64,000 nt of DNA. It comes from Truepera radiovictrix DSM 17093. Lineage in GTDB: Bacteria; Deinococcota; Deinococci; Deinococcales; Trueperaceae. The stretch spans positions 2,857,001 to 2,921,000 of the forward strand of contig NC_014221.1 of assembly GCF_000092425.1 (NCBI RefSeq), given 5' to 3'. A program made the translations under genes and the position numbers. Position 1 is the stretch's first letter, and each line of letters begins with the position of its first letter. Of this stretch, positions 33,704 through 42,177 are shown in pieces. Below the pieces are notes generated by a model, which was given only the letters and a program-made list of their open reading frames with translations, searched no databases and was not told the origin of the DNA.

Positions 33704-34540
33704 ATGCCCCTTTCAGAAGCCCCTCCCCTACAAAGGACGCTGCACGACGCGGTAGACGCCGTGCGCGCCCACACCGACTTCGCCCCCGAGATCGCCCTGA
33801 TCCTCGGGTCGGGCCTCGGGCCGCTCGCCGACGAGATCGCCGCGCAAGCCACCCTCCCCTACCGCGAGATCCCCGGCTTCGCACCGAGCACCGCCCCCGG
33901 CCACGCCGGAGAACTCATCCTCGGAACGCTCGCGGGCCGCGACGTCGTCGCCATGAAGGGGCGGCTGCACGTCTACGAGGGGATCACGGCGGCCCAAGCG
34001 GCCTTCCCGGTACGCCTCATGCACGCCCTCGGCGCCCGCAGCCTCGTGGTCAGCAACGCCTGCGGCGGCCTCAACCCCCACTTCCGCGCGGGCGAGATCA
34101 TGCTGCAGCTCGACTTCATCAACTTTACGGGTACAAACGCCCTTATCGGCCCCAACGACGAGGCGCTCGGCCCCCGCTTCCCCGTCGCCTTCGACGCCTA
34201 CGACCCCGAATACCTCGAGACCGCCCGCGCGGTCGCGCGCCGCGAAGATATCCGCCTGTGCGAGGGGGTCTATCTGGCGATCAGCGGCCCGAGCTACGCC
34301 AGCCGCGCCGAGCTGCGCATGTTCCGCGGCTTCGGCGCCGACGCCATCGGGATGTCGACCGTCCACGAGGTGCTCGTCGCGCGCCATCAAGGGCTGCGCG
34401 TGTTGGGGCTCTCGGTGGTGACCGACATGGCGCTCCCCGACGGGGAACGCCACGCCGACGAGGGGGACGTGCTCGAGACCGCCGCGCGGACCGGCCCCAC
34501 CTTTCGGCGCTTGGTCAAGGCGCTCTTACCGCACCTTTAG
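33704..34540 (+). CDS. Purine nucleoside phosphorylase
   Basis: 278 residues. Motifs of the trimeric PNP/MTAP family: ALILGSGLGPLAD, PGHAGELILG, KGRLHVYEG, VVSNACGGLNP and the substrate loop DAIGMSTVHEV. It splits purine (deoxy)nucleosides with phosphate to base and sugar-1-phosphate for salvage. First gene of an apparent operon with yggS 16 nt after and divIVA overlapping that. Specificity (guanosine/inosine versus methylthioadenosine) is best fitted by PNP because of the length and the MSTVHE loop. Confidence 0.93.
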   Translation: MPLSEAPPLQRTLHDAVDAVRAHTDFAPEIALILGSGLGPLADEIAAQATLPYREIPGFAPSTAPGHAGELILGTLAGRDVVAMKGRLHVYEGITAAQAAFPVRLMHALGARSLVVSNACGGLNPHFRAGEIMLQLDFINFTGTNALIGPNDEALGPRFPVAFDAYDPEYLETARAVARREDIRLCEGVYLAISGPSYASRAELRMFRGFGADAIGMSTVHEVLVARHQGLRVLGLSVVTDMALPDGERHADEGDVLETAARTGPTFRRLVKALLPHL

Positions 34541-34555
34541 CTGCCGCTTACCCGC

Positions 34556-35269
34556 ATGAGTGCGCTAGACGCCGTCAAGACGCGCCTCGAGCGCGCCTGC
34601 GCGCGCGCAGGGCGCGACCCCCGGGCCGTGACGCTGGTCGCCGTCACCAAAGGGCGCAGCGCCGAGGAGGTCGAGGCGCAGCTTTTGGGGCGCGGCCACC
34701 TCACGCTGGGCGAGAGCCGCGTCCAGGAGTGGCGCAGCAAAGCCGCGCGGCTTGCCGAGCGGGGCTGGGCGCCCGAATGGCACTTTATCGGCAACCTGCA
34801 GACGAACAAGGTCAAGTACTGCGCGCCCTTTTACGCGCTGCACTCGCTCAACTCGAGGCGTCTTGCCGAGGCGCTCGAGGCTTTCGGCGCGAGGCGCGCG
34901 CACCGCTTTCGGGTCTTTGTCGAGGTCAACGTCGCGGGCGAGGCGAGCAAGCAGGGCGTACCCCTGGCCGAAGCCGAGGCGCTCGTGCGCTACGCGCAAG
35001 GGTTGCCGCACCTCGAGGTCTTGGGGCTCATGACCATCGCCCCCTATAGCCACGACCCGGAGGCGGTGAGACCGGTGTTCCGGGCGCTCCGCGAGCTGCG
35101 TGATAGACTCGCGCTAGAGGCGCTCTCGATGGGGATGAGCGGCGACTTCGAGGTCGCCATCGAGGAGGGGGCGACGCACGTGCGCGTAGGTTCGGCGCTG
35201 TTTACGCCCGACACCGCGACCCTTCCGGAGCCCCCCGCCGGACCGCGTGACAGGAAAGGGACCGCGTGA
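34556..35269 (+). CDS. YggS/PROSC-type PLP homeostasis protein
   Basis: 237 residues: VTLVAVTKGRSAEEV with the PLP-binding Lys, LGESRVQEWRSKAARL, EWHFIGNLQTNKVKY, FVEVNVAGEASKQGV and LSMGMSGDFEVAIEEGATHVRVGSALF split as usual. The family binds pyridoxal phosphate as a free-standing TIM barrel and maintains PLP and amino-acid balance. Gene order yggS then divIVA is common in Gram-positive bacteria and here is tied in by a 4-bp GTGA overlap. Start ATG at 34556 is the only good candidate. Confidence 0.93.
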   Translation: MSALDAVKTRLERACARAGRDPRAVTLVAVTKGRSAEEVEAQLLGRGHLTLGESRVQEWRSKAARLAERGWAPEWHFIGNLQTNKVKYCAPFYALHSLNSRRLAEALEAFGARRAHRFRVFVEVNVAGEASKQGVPLAEAEALVRYAQGLPHLEVLGLMTIAPYSHDPEAVRPVFRALRELRDRLALEALSMGMSGDFEVAIEEGATHVRVGSALFTPDTATLPEPPAGPRDRKGTA

Positions 35270-35742
35270 AACTCAGCCCACTCGACATCCAGCACCAGGA
35301 GTTTGCAACCGCCCTCAACGGTTTTAACAAGGCGCAGGTGCGCGACTTTCTGGAGCAGGCCGCCGAGGCTCTAGAGGCGCTCGCCCGCGAAAACCAGGCG
35401 CTCAAAGACGAACTCGTCAAACGCGACGCGTTAATTAGCGAGCTGCGCGCCGGCGAGAGCGAGCTGCGCCGCGCGGTCGTCTCGGCCGAACGCCTCGGCA
35501 GCGAGATGAAAGAGCGGGCACAGCGCGAAGCCGAGCTGATCATCCAAGAGGCCAAGGCCGAGCGCGCCGCCCTGCTGCGCGAAGCCGAAGCCGAGCTGCG
35601 CGAGCTTAAAGCCGAGTTCGCCCGCACCGAACGCGAGCACCGGCTCTTTAGCGAGCAGTTTCGCGGCATGCTGCGCGCTTATGAGCGCAGCTTAGACAGC
35701 GTGAGCCGTACGCCGGGGGTGCCGGTCATCCGCGACGAGTAG
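35266..35742 (+). CDS. DivIVA-domain coiled-coil protein
   Basis: 158 residues from a GTG overlapping the yggS stop. The N-terminal LSPLDIQHQEFATALNGFNKAQVRDFL is the DivIVA membrane-curvature-binding motif. The rest is one long coiled coil (AEALEALARENQALKDEL and on through ELRELKAEFARTEREH) with a short non-helical tail. DivIVA proteins mark cell poles and septa and direct division or wall growth. The protein would be cytoplasmic and membrane-associated. Confidence 0.9.
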   Translation: MKLSPLDIQHQEFATALNGFNKAQVRDFLEQAAEALEALARENQALKDELVKRDALISELRAGESELRRAVVSAERLGSEMKERAQREAELIIQEAKAERAALLREAEAELRELKAEFARTEREHRLFSEQFRGMLRAYERSLDSVSRTPGVPVIRDE

Positions 35743-35760
35743 CCTAGGCGTTCACCAGAG

Positions 35761-35786
35761 CGGGGACGGCGCGACGGCCGTCCCCG
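35761..35786. terminator. Hairpin between convergent divIVA and crp genes
   Basis: CGGGGACGGC (35761-35770) and GCCGTCCCCG (35777-35786) make a perfect 10-bp stem with a 6-nt loop. There is no T-run on either side, so it may act through structure alone or with Rho. Its symmetric position suggests a bidirectional role. Confidence 0.55.
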
Positions 35787-35812
35787 AACGGTTGCGAGCA
35801 CGGGTATCGCTG

Positions 35813-36454
35813 CTAGAAGCCCTCGGCGATCTCCTCGAGGGTGTCCGTGTCGAGCAAGACGATCGAGCGGTAGCCCGACTCGATGAGCCCCTCGCTGCGC
35901 AGCTCGGTGATGATCTTCGAGACGCTTTCACGCGTGCTCGCGGTGCCCTCGGCGATGAGCTCGTGCGTCGCCGAGACGACGATGCGTCCCTCGTCGTTGC
36001 GGGTCGCGAGCGGCGTCTCCGAGAGGCTCATGAGGTAGCGCGCGACGCGCTGGCGCAGGTCACCCGTCTGGAGGTGATACTCGTAGTCCATGAGGCGCTG
36101 CATCTGGCGCGACAGCGACTGCGTGATGGTCATGAGGTCGCTGTGGTTGATCAGCTGCGGGTCGATCGCTTCGACCTGCGCGTTGGTGAGCGCTTCGGCC
36201 ATCTCCTCACGGCGGGCGTCCATAAAGGCTTCTTCGCCGAAGAAGTCACCGGGCATCACGTGGCGCACGGTCAGGATGCGCCCCTCGGGGGTCATCCGGG
36301 TAATGCGGATCAGGCCGTCGCGGACGCGAAACACCGACTGAGCGGGGTCACCGTTGTGATAAAGCGTCTGCTTCCGTTGAAAGCGCAGCATCTGGCTGGG
36401 CGCCTCGATAGGGACGTCGGTTTGTTTGGCAGCGTCGTTCATCGTGCTATTCAT
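35813..36454 (-). CDS. Crp/Fnr-family transcriptional regulator
   Basis: 213 residues. The cyclic-nucleotide-binding-type barrel includes KQTLYHNGDPAQSVFRVRDGLIRI, GDFFGEEAF and a long dimer helix, then a helix-turn-helix TASTRESVSKIITELRSEGLI. GEEA lacks the full cAMP-binding signature, so the ligand, if any, is uncertain; some Thermus relatives (SdrP type) work without one. AGGAGGCATC-type spacing (GGGAGGCATC) before the ATG. The upstream gap to the photoreceptor gene is about 190 bp on the same strand. Confidence 0.9.
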   Translation of the reverse strand: MNSTMNDAAKQTDVPIEAPSQMLRFQRKQTLYHNGDPAQSVFRVRDGLIRITRMTPEGRILTVRHVMPGDFFGEEAFMDARREEMAEALTNAQVEAIDPQLINHSDLMTITQSLSRQMQRLMDYEYHLQTGDLRQRVARYLMSLSETPLATRNDEGRIVVSATHELIAEGTASTRESVSKIITELRSEGLIESGYRSIVLLDTDTLEEIAEGF

Positions 36455-36639
36455 GATGCCTCCCGTAACGTGTGAGGGCTTGAAGCGGACCGTATCGGCA
36501 GATGGTGTCAGCGTGTCTAGCGCGGCGTCTATGCGCGTCGTACGTTGTTGAGGTCGTTAAACCGTCACACCCTCGTGCCCCCTTTCGCTGCCACCCCGGC
36601 ACGGAAAGTAGCGGGGGCAACGCGCAGCGTAGCGAGCGC

Positions 36640-37530
36640 TCACGCGCGCATCACCCCCTTTTCAAGGACGAGGTCGTTAAAGCGTTCGACCGCCAAAGCC
36701 CCCTCTTCGGCGAGGAAGGTGCCGCCCAAGCTCTGCGCGAGCTCCGGCTGGCGGTTGAAAAAGCCGCCGCCGAAAGCGAGCACGGGGGCGATCCCTTGAA
36801 GGTAGCGGCGCCCCGCTTGCAGCTGCCGAAAGGCCTCGGGGGAGGAGGCCGAGATCATGACGCCTACGGGAGCGAGCTCGTCGGCCATCTCGCGCAGCTC
36901 TTTAAGCGGCGTGTTGGCCCCGACGTAGAGGACGCGGTAACCCGCGCGGCGCAAAAGCACCGCGAGGCAGAGCGCGCCGAGTTCGTGCTGCTCCGACGGG
37001 GCGCAGGCAATGATGACCATGGGCGCCCGTTTGGGGTTGCCCATCACGCTTAGCAGCGCCCGCAGACGCCCGTGGAGGTACGCGCTCGCGAAGTGCTCGG
37101 TCGTCGTCGACACCGCGCCGCGGTGCCACAGGGTCCCGATCTCGACCATCGTCTTGCGCACGAGCTCGAGCACCGTCTCAACCGGGTGCAGCGCGTGCGC
37201 TTCGCCGAGCAGCCTTTCGGCGGCGGCTTCGTCGAGCTGGACAAGCGCCCCGACGAGCCCCGCTTGCAGTTCGCTGAGCGTGCTCGGCCGCGCGGGGGCG
37301 GGCTCGAGCTGGCGCACGAGCTCGGCGGCGCGCGAAGCGGGCACCCCCTCGGCGATAAAGCGCTTCATCGCCTCGATAAGGCGCACGTCCTCGTCGCAGT
37401 AGAGCCGGTACCCCGAAGTCGAGCGTTCGGGTTTAGGGAAGCCGTAGCGCCGCTCCCACTGGCGCAGCGTGCTGCCCGACACCTTCGTACGTTCCTCGAC
37501 TTCGTTGACGGTGTAACGACCCCTACTCAC
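36640..37530 (-). CDS. carH: CarH-type B12-dependent photoreceptor repressor (MerR family)
   Basis: 296 residues from a GTG with GAGAGG upstream. N-terminal MerR DNA-binding domain: RYTVNEVEERTKVSGSTLRQ then WERRYGFPKP and STSGYRLY. Next is a four-helix domain with LWHRGAVSTTTEHFAS and a Rossmann B12 domain with SEQHELGALCLAVLL, GYRVLYVGANTP and a GGGFF turn. Trp135, His136, Glu145 and the lower-ligand His182 match the residues of Thermus CarH that cap and bind adenosylcobalamin. CarH tetramers repress in the dark and fall apart in light. Operator-like TGTACA sites lie in its promoter. No carotenoid gene is in the window. Confidence 0.9.
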   Translation of the reverse strand: MSRGRYTVNEVEERTKVSGSTLRQWERRYGFPKPERSTSGYRLYCDEDVRLIEAMKRFIAEGVPASRAAELVRQLEPAPARPSTLSELQAGLVGALVQLDEAAAERLLGEAHALHPVETVLELVRKTMVEIGTLWHRGAVSTTTEHFASAYLHGRLRALLSVMGNPKRAPMVIIACAPSEQHELGALCLAVLLRRAGYRVLYVGANTPLKELREMADELAPVGVMISASSPEAFRQLQAGRRYLQGIAPVLAFGGGFFNRQPELAQSLGGTFLAEEGALAVERFNDLVLEKGVMRA

Positions 37531-37596
37531 ACGCACCTCTCTCGCGATGGCCTCTCCACAGCGAGGTCTGTACAACCTCTGAACAAGCGTAGGGCA

Positions 37597-37624
37597 AGTA
37601 TAGCACCACCTTGTACAATGTCAA
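37597..37624 (-). promoter_or_regulatory. carH promoter with TGTACA site between -35 and -10
   Basis: On the minus strand TTGACA (37619-37624), a 16-bp spacer and TATACT (37597-37602) make a near-consensus promoter. The spacer contains TGTACA (37612-37617). Another TGTACA lies just downstream in the leader (37569-37574) and TGTACC upstream (37635-37640, plus-strand reading). A repressor bound there would block RNA polymerase, which implies autoregulation. Confidence 0.75.
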
Positions 37625-37740
37625 TACTGACAAATGTACCTAAGGGGTGGACTCAGGGACGCAAAAATGACCTTTTTGCTCGACTAACCTTGCACGTGAG
37701 CTGTGGAAGCTTTGTCCATAAGAATTGTGAGCTGCGTAGG

Positions 37741-37788
37741 ATTGTACCCGAGCTTGTACAAGGTTGTGTACGAGGTTGTGTACTGTCG
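37741..37788. repeat. Four 12-bp TGTAC direct repeats (operator-like)
   Basis: The units ATTGTACCCGAG, CTTGTACAAGGT, TGTGTACGAGGT and TGTGTACTGTCG follow each other with no gap; TGTAC begins at 37743, 37755, 37767 and 37779, an exact 12-bp period. This resembles the direct-repeat operators bound by CarH tetramers and shares the core with the sites in the carH promoter 130 bp away. The nearest downstream gene is rnhA. Confidence 0.75.
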
Positions 37789-37843
37789 CGCAGCGCCTAG
37801 CGTAGCGGGCCCCCCTCCGCGGCGCCGCCACGGTGCGGCGCGG

Positions 37844-37849
37844 TAGACT
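37844..37849 (+). promoter_or_regulatory. -10 box TAGACT of leaderless rnhA promoter
   Basis: TAGACT ends 7 nt before the rnhA ATG. The TGTAC array ends about 55 bp upstream of this box. Confidence 0.55.
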
Positions 37850-37856
37850 CGTGCCG

Positions 37857-38339
37857 ATGACGCTGACCGATTTCCCCCACCACCCCCCTGCGAAGGCGCC
37901 GCGCAAAGCGGTGCTCATCTACACCGACGGCTCGTGCGACACCGCCTCGCGGCGGGGCGGCTGGAGCTATCTGCTCGTCTACGGCGAGCACCGCAAGACC
38001 GCCTCGGGGTCTGCGAGCGACACGACAAACAACCGTATGGAGCTGACCGCCGCGGTCGAAGCGCTCTCGGCGCTGACCGAACCCTGCGCCGTGACCCTGG
38101 TGACCGACTCGCAGTACCTCAAAAAGGCCTTTAGCGAGGGGTGGCTGCGCAGCTGGCAGCGCAACGGCTGGCGCACGGCGGGAAAGCAGCCGGTCAAAAA
38201 TCGCGACCTCTGGGAGCGGCTGCTGGAACTCACCGCGCGCCACCAACTCACCTGGCGCTGGACCAGGGGGCACGCGGGAGACCCCGAAAACGAGCTCGTC
38301 GACCGCCTAGCGCTCCAAGCGCGGCAGCGCGGCCGCTAA
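37857..38339 (+). CDS. rnhA: Ribonuclease HI
   Basis: 160 residues. The catalytic acids are in order: Asp in IYTDGSC, Glu in NRMELTAAVEAL, Asp in LVTDSQYLKKAF and Asp near the end in ENELVDRLA, with the His-containing RGHAGDPENE loop. It removes RNA from RNA-DNA hybrids, including primers and R-loops. The basic-handle region WQRNGWRTAGKQPVKNRDLW is present. Start at 37857 fits the TAGACT -10 box; an in-frame ATG at 37833 lies upstream of that box. The stop overlaps the convergent peptidase gene by 4 bp. Confidence 0.95.
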   Translation: MTLTDFPHHPPAKAPRKAVLIYTDGSCDTASRRGGWSYLLVYGEHRKTASGSASDTTNNRMELTAAVEALSALTEPCAVTLVTDSQYLKKAFSEGWLRSWQRNGWRTAGKQPVKNRDLWERLLELTARHQLTWRWTRGHAGDPENELVDRLALQARQRGR

Positions 38340-39430
38340 AGGGCGCTCAGGCGCTCCAACAGTCGCGCCAACACCCCGTACCCCACGCTTAAAGAGGCGG
38401 GCTCGAGCCACTCGGAGAGGCGGTGCGCGTCGCCGCCGCGGTAGACCCCGAAGGCGATAGCCGGGACGCCCGCCGCCATCGCCGCGTTCGCGTCGGTGCT
38501 GCTCGCCGCGAGGCGCACGTTCACCCCGGCCTCGCGCAGCGCCGCCTGCGCTTCACGCACGAGCGCGGCGTTGGGCACGCTCGCGGTCGGGCGGTCGCCG
38601 ACGCACCGGACCGCGAGCTCGACGCCATGCTTGCGCGCCACCCGCGCGAGCCGCTTGCGCGCGCCCTGCTCGAGCCGCGCGAGCGTCGCGGCGTCGGTGC
38701 TGCGCAGGTCGAGGTTAAACCCCGCGCGTTGGGCGATCGCGTTGACGCTCGAGCCCCCCCAGACCTGACCGACGTTGTACGAGCTGCGCGGCAGCTCCGG
38801 CACGGGGAGCTTGCCGAGGCTAAAGACGGCCTCACCGAGGGCGTGCGTCGCGCTCGGCGCCGGGAAGTCGCCCCACGAGTGGCCGCCGCGCGCCGAGAAG
38901 GTGATCTCGAAGCGTTTGGAGCCGACCGAGGCGTGGATAAGCGCCCCGAGGTGGCCGTCGAGCGCCACCATGAGGTCGAAGTCGTGGGCGCGCTCCGCCA
39001 TAAGGTGCCGGATGCCGCGCAGGTCGCCTAGCCCCTCCTCGCCGACGGTAGCAGCGACCGTGAGGCGCGGCCGCAACGGGTGCGCGTCCCTGCGCTGCAG
39101 GTAGAAGAGCAGCACCGCCAAGCTCGCGCTGTTGTCGCCGATCCCCGGCGCGAGGAGCCTCGCGCCTTCGGCGCGAACCCGCACGTCGGTGCCGGCGGGG
39201 AACACGGTGTCGAGGTGCGCGGCGATCAACAGCCGCGGCCCGCTACCGCCGGGGACCTCGGCCGTGACGTTGCCGACCGCGTCGGTGCGGGGCGTTAGAC
39301 CCGCGCGCTCGAGCAGCTGCGCGACGAGCGCGCCGCGCGCAGCCTCCTCAAAGGTCGGCGCCGGCACCTCGCAGATGCGCGTCAAGAGGGCGACGAGCTC
39401 GCGCTCGTGCCCCGCTGCGCGCGCGCTCAC
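38336..39430 (-). CDS. M20-family metallopeptidase
   Basis: 364 residues from a GTG at 39430 that overlaps the preceding stop (GTGA). Metal ligands: His in IAAHLDTVFP, Asp in GIGDNSASL, Glu pair in VGEEGLGDL, Asp in VALDGHLGA, and the dimerisation-domain GGHSWGDFPAPSATHAL. M20 enzymes cleave dipeptides or tripeptides, or deacylate amino acids, using two zinc ions. The closest pattern is tripeptidase T-like. It follows the small Cys-rich gene and the response-regulator gene in one minus-strand unit. Confidence 0.9.
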   Translation of the reverse strand: MSARAAGHERELVALLTRICEVPAPTFEEAARGALVAQLLERAGLTPRTDAVGNVTAEVPGGSGPRLLIAAHLDTVFPAGTDVRVRAEGARLLAPGIGDNSASLAVLLFYLQRRDAHPLRPRLTVAATVGEEGLGDLRGIRHLMAERAHDFDLMVALDGHLGALIHASVGSKRFEITFSARGGHSWGDFPAPSATHALGEAVFSLGKLPVPELPRSSYNVGQVWGGSSVNAIAQRAGFNLDLRSTDAATLARLEQGARKRLARVARKHGVELAVRCVGDRPTASVPNAALVREAQAALREAGVNVRLAASSTDANAAMAAGVPAIAFGVYRGGDAHRLSEWLEPASLSVGYGVLARLLERLSAL

Positions 39431-39661
39431 GGCTCGAGCTGCGCGCGCAGCGCCCCGAGCGCAGCGAACGGGTGCGGCGCCCCCTGGGGGAGCCAGCGGC
39501 AGAAACTGGGTCCCCCGTCGGGGGTGAGGCGGTGCGGGCAGGCCGGGCACTCGGGGTACGCGAGCTCGGTGTAGGCCAGCTCAGGGAGCCCCGCGGGCCC
39601 CTCGCAGGTGCGCCCGCAACCCGCCCTAAAACGCGCGCTGCGCAAGGGCGCGCGGCCGGCG

Positions 39662-39672
<11 letters not shown>
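39427..39672 (-). CDS. Small Cys-rich protein of unknown function
   Basis: 81 residues. Cysteines are in GCGRTCEG and ECPACPHRL plus SFCRW, which could form a zinc site. The ATG at 39672 lies inside the end of the response-regulator gene (11-bp overlap), and its stop overlaps the start of the peptidase gene by 4 bp; this tight packing supports a real gene. No family is recognised. Confidence 0.6.
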
Positions 39673-40327
<655 letters not shown>

Positions 40328-40501
40328 CCCCTCATGGTAACGCACCCCGGCGCCCCCGACCTACCCAGCACCTACAAAGCCCTACCGCCAAAGCGCCTCG
40401 CGAGCTCAGCGTGACCCCCGCCACTAGCGGTCTGGCGCTGCGCCGGGCGCCTTAAACGCGGGTGGCCCCAAAGGGGTACCCTAAAGGCAACCGGAGGCCC
40501 C

Positions 40502-41806
40502 GTGACACCACCCGCCGACACCCCCACCGCCACGGTTCCAGAACGCCCCGCGTTTCACGTCATGATTAAACCGGGCGGGGCGATCTGTAACCTCGACTGC
40601 GCGTACTGCTACTTTTTAAGCAAAGAGCTCCTCTACCCCGGCAGCCGCTTCCGTATGGCCTACGAGCTGCTCGAGACCTACACGGCGCAGTACATCGCGG
40701 CGCAGCGCGTCCCCGAGGTGACCTTTGCCTGGCAGGGGGGGGAGCCGACGCTGTTGGGGCTCGAGTTCTACCGCCACGCCTTCGCCTTGCAGCGACGCTA
40801 CCGCCGCCCGGGGATGCGCATCCACAACACCTTTCAGACCAACGGCGTGCTCTTAGACGACGCCTGGTGCGCGTTTCTCAAAGAGCACGAGGTCTTGGTC
40901 GGGCTCTCGCTCGACGGGCCCGAGAGGCTGCACGACGCCTACCGCGTCAACAAGGGCGGTAAGGGCACCTTTCAGGAGGTCATGCGCGGTCTCGGCTACC
41001 TTAAAAAGCACGGCGTCGCCTTTAACGTCCTCACCACCGTCCACGCCGCCAACGCCCCCTACCCGGAGGAGGTGTACGCGTTTTTGCGCGACGAGGTCGG
41101 GGCGCAGTTTCTGCAGTTTATCCCCATCGTCGAACGCGACACCGCGAGCGGGTCCCGCGTGACCGAGCGCTCGGTCACCGCCGAGGGGTACGGGCGCTTT
41201 ATGACACGGGTCTTCGACCTCTGGGTGCGCCGCGACGTCGGGCGCGTCTTCGTGCAGCTCTTTGACGTGGCGCTCGCGGCGTGGCTCGGCCTCGAGCCCG
41301 GTCTATGCGTGTTCGCGCGCACCTGCGGGGGCGCGTTGGCCTTGGAGCATAACGGCGACCTCTACAGCTGCGACCACTTCGTCGAACCGGCCTACAAGCT
41401 CGGCAACCTGCTCGAGCTGCCCCTCGCGAGCATGGTCGGCAGCGAGCAGCAGCGCGCGTTCGGCGAGGCGAAGGCGTCTACGCTGCCGCAGTACTGCCGG
41501 CGGTGCGAGGTGCGCTTCGTCTGTAACGGCGGCTGTCCAAAAGACCGCATCCGCACCACGCCGGACGGCGAGCCGGGGCTCAACTACCTCTGCGCGGGCT
41601 ACCGCGCGTTCTTTAACCACATCGCCCCCGCGATGCGCTTTATGGCCGCGGAGCTGCGCGCGGGGCGCTCACCCGCCAACATCATGCCGCACCTCGCGCG
41701 CCAAGCGGCGCAGCCGGAGCGCCGCGCGGCGGGGGGGTCGCGCAACGCCCCCTGCCCCTGCGGCAGCGGCCGCAAGACGAAGCGCTGCTGCGGGGCGCGC
41801 CGCTAG
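40502..41806 (+). CDS. Anaerobic sulfatase-maturating radical SAM enzyme with SEC-C tail
   Basis: 434 residues from a GTG after GGAGG. The radical SAM motif is CNLDCAYCYF near residue 30, followed by FAWQGGEPTLLG, NTFQTNGVLLDD and LSLDGPERLHDAYR. A SPASM region with CDHF, CRRCEVRFVCNGGCPKD binds extra Fe-S clusters. These enzymes oxidise a Cys or Ser of sulfatases to formylglycine. The C-terminus carries RNAPCPCGSGRKTKRCCG, a SEC-C zinc motif, after an Ala/Arg linker. No sulfatase gene is in the window. Confidence 0.9.
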   Translation: MTPPADTPTATVPERPAFHVMIKPGGAICNLDCAYCYFLSKELLYPGSRFRMAYELLETYTAQYIAAQRVPEVTFAWQGGEPTLLGLEFYRHAFALQRRYRRPGMRIHNTFQTNGVLLDDAWCAFLKEHEVLVGLSLDGPERLHDAYRVNKGGKGTFQEVMRGLGYLKKHGVAFNVLTTVHAANAPYPEEVYAFLRDEVGAQFLQFIPIVERDTASGSRVTERSVTAEGYGRFMTRVFDLWVRRDVGRVFVQLFDVALAAWLGLEPGLCVFARTCGGALALEHNGDLYSCDHFVEPAYKLGNLLELPLASMVGSEQQRAFGEAKASTLPQYCRRCEVRFVCNGGCPKDRIRTTPDGEPGLNYLCAGYRAFFNHIAPAMRFMAAELRAGRSPANIMPHLARQAAQPERRAAGGSRNAPCPCGSGRKTKRCCGARR

Positions 41807-41827
41807 CGTCCGCTCGGCGCAAAGGAC

Positions 41828-41856
41828 GTGACAACGCCGGCGGAGTAGGGTATACT
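41828..41856 (+). promoter_or_regulatory. Promoter of tRNA-Ser
   Basis: GTGACA (41828-41833), a 17-bp spacer and TATACT (41851-41856) lie 16 bp before the tRNA 5' end. Confidence 0.65.
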
Positions 41857-41872
41857 AACGCTCGCCGCTTGG

Positions 41873-41963
<91 letters not shown>

Positions 41964-41973
41964 ACTCTAAGGG

Positions 41974-42002
41974 ACGCTCAGCTGCTGGCTGGGCGTTTTT
42001 TT
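41974..42002 (+). terminator. Rho-independent terminator after tRNA-Ser
   Basis: ACGCTCAGC (41974-41982) and GCTGGGCGT (41988-41996) pair (one G-T wobble) around a 5-nt loop, followed by a run of seven T. A textbook terminator 11 nt past the tRNA. Confidence 0.9.
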
Positions 42003-42177
42003 CGGCACCACGAGCTTGCGCCGGTCACGTCATGACAGACCTCGACGGGTATCATCTCACAAGGCGCGCGTCGCCACGTTACCCGTTTTGGCGACGTAGC
42101 GCCGCCCTCGGGGGTTTGCCGCTGACACCCAGGTGCGCAACCCCGGCGGCTGACAACCGAGCACACGAAGGAGATAC

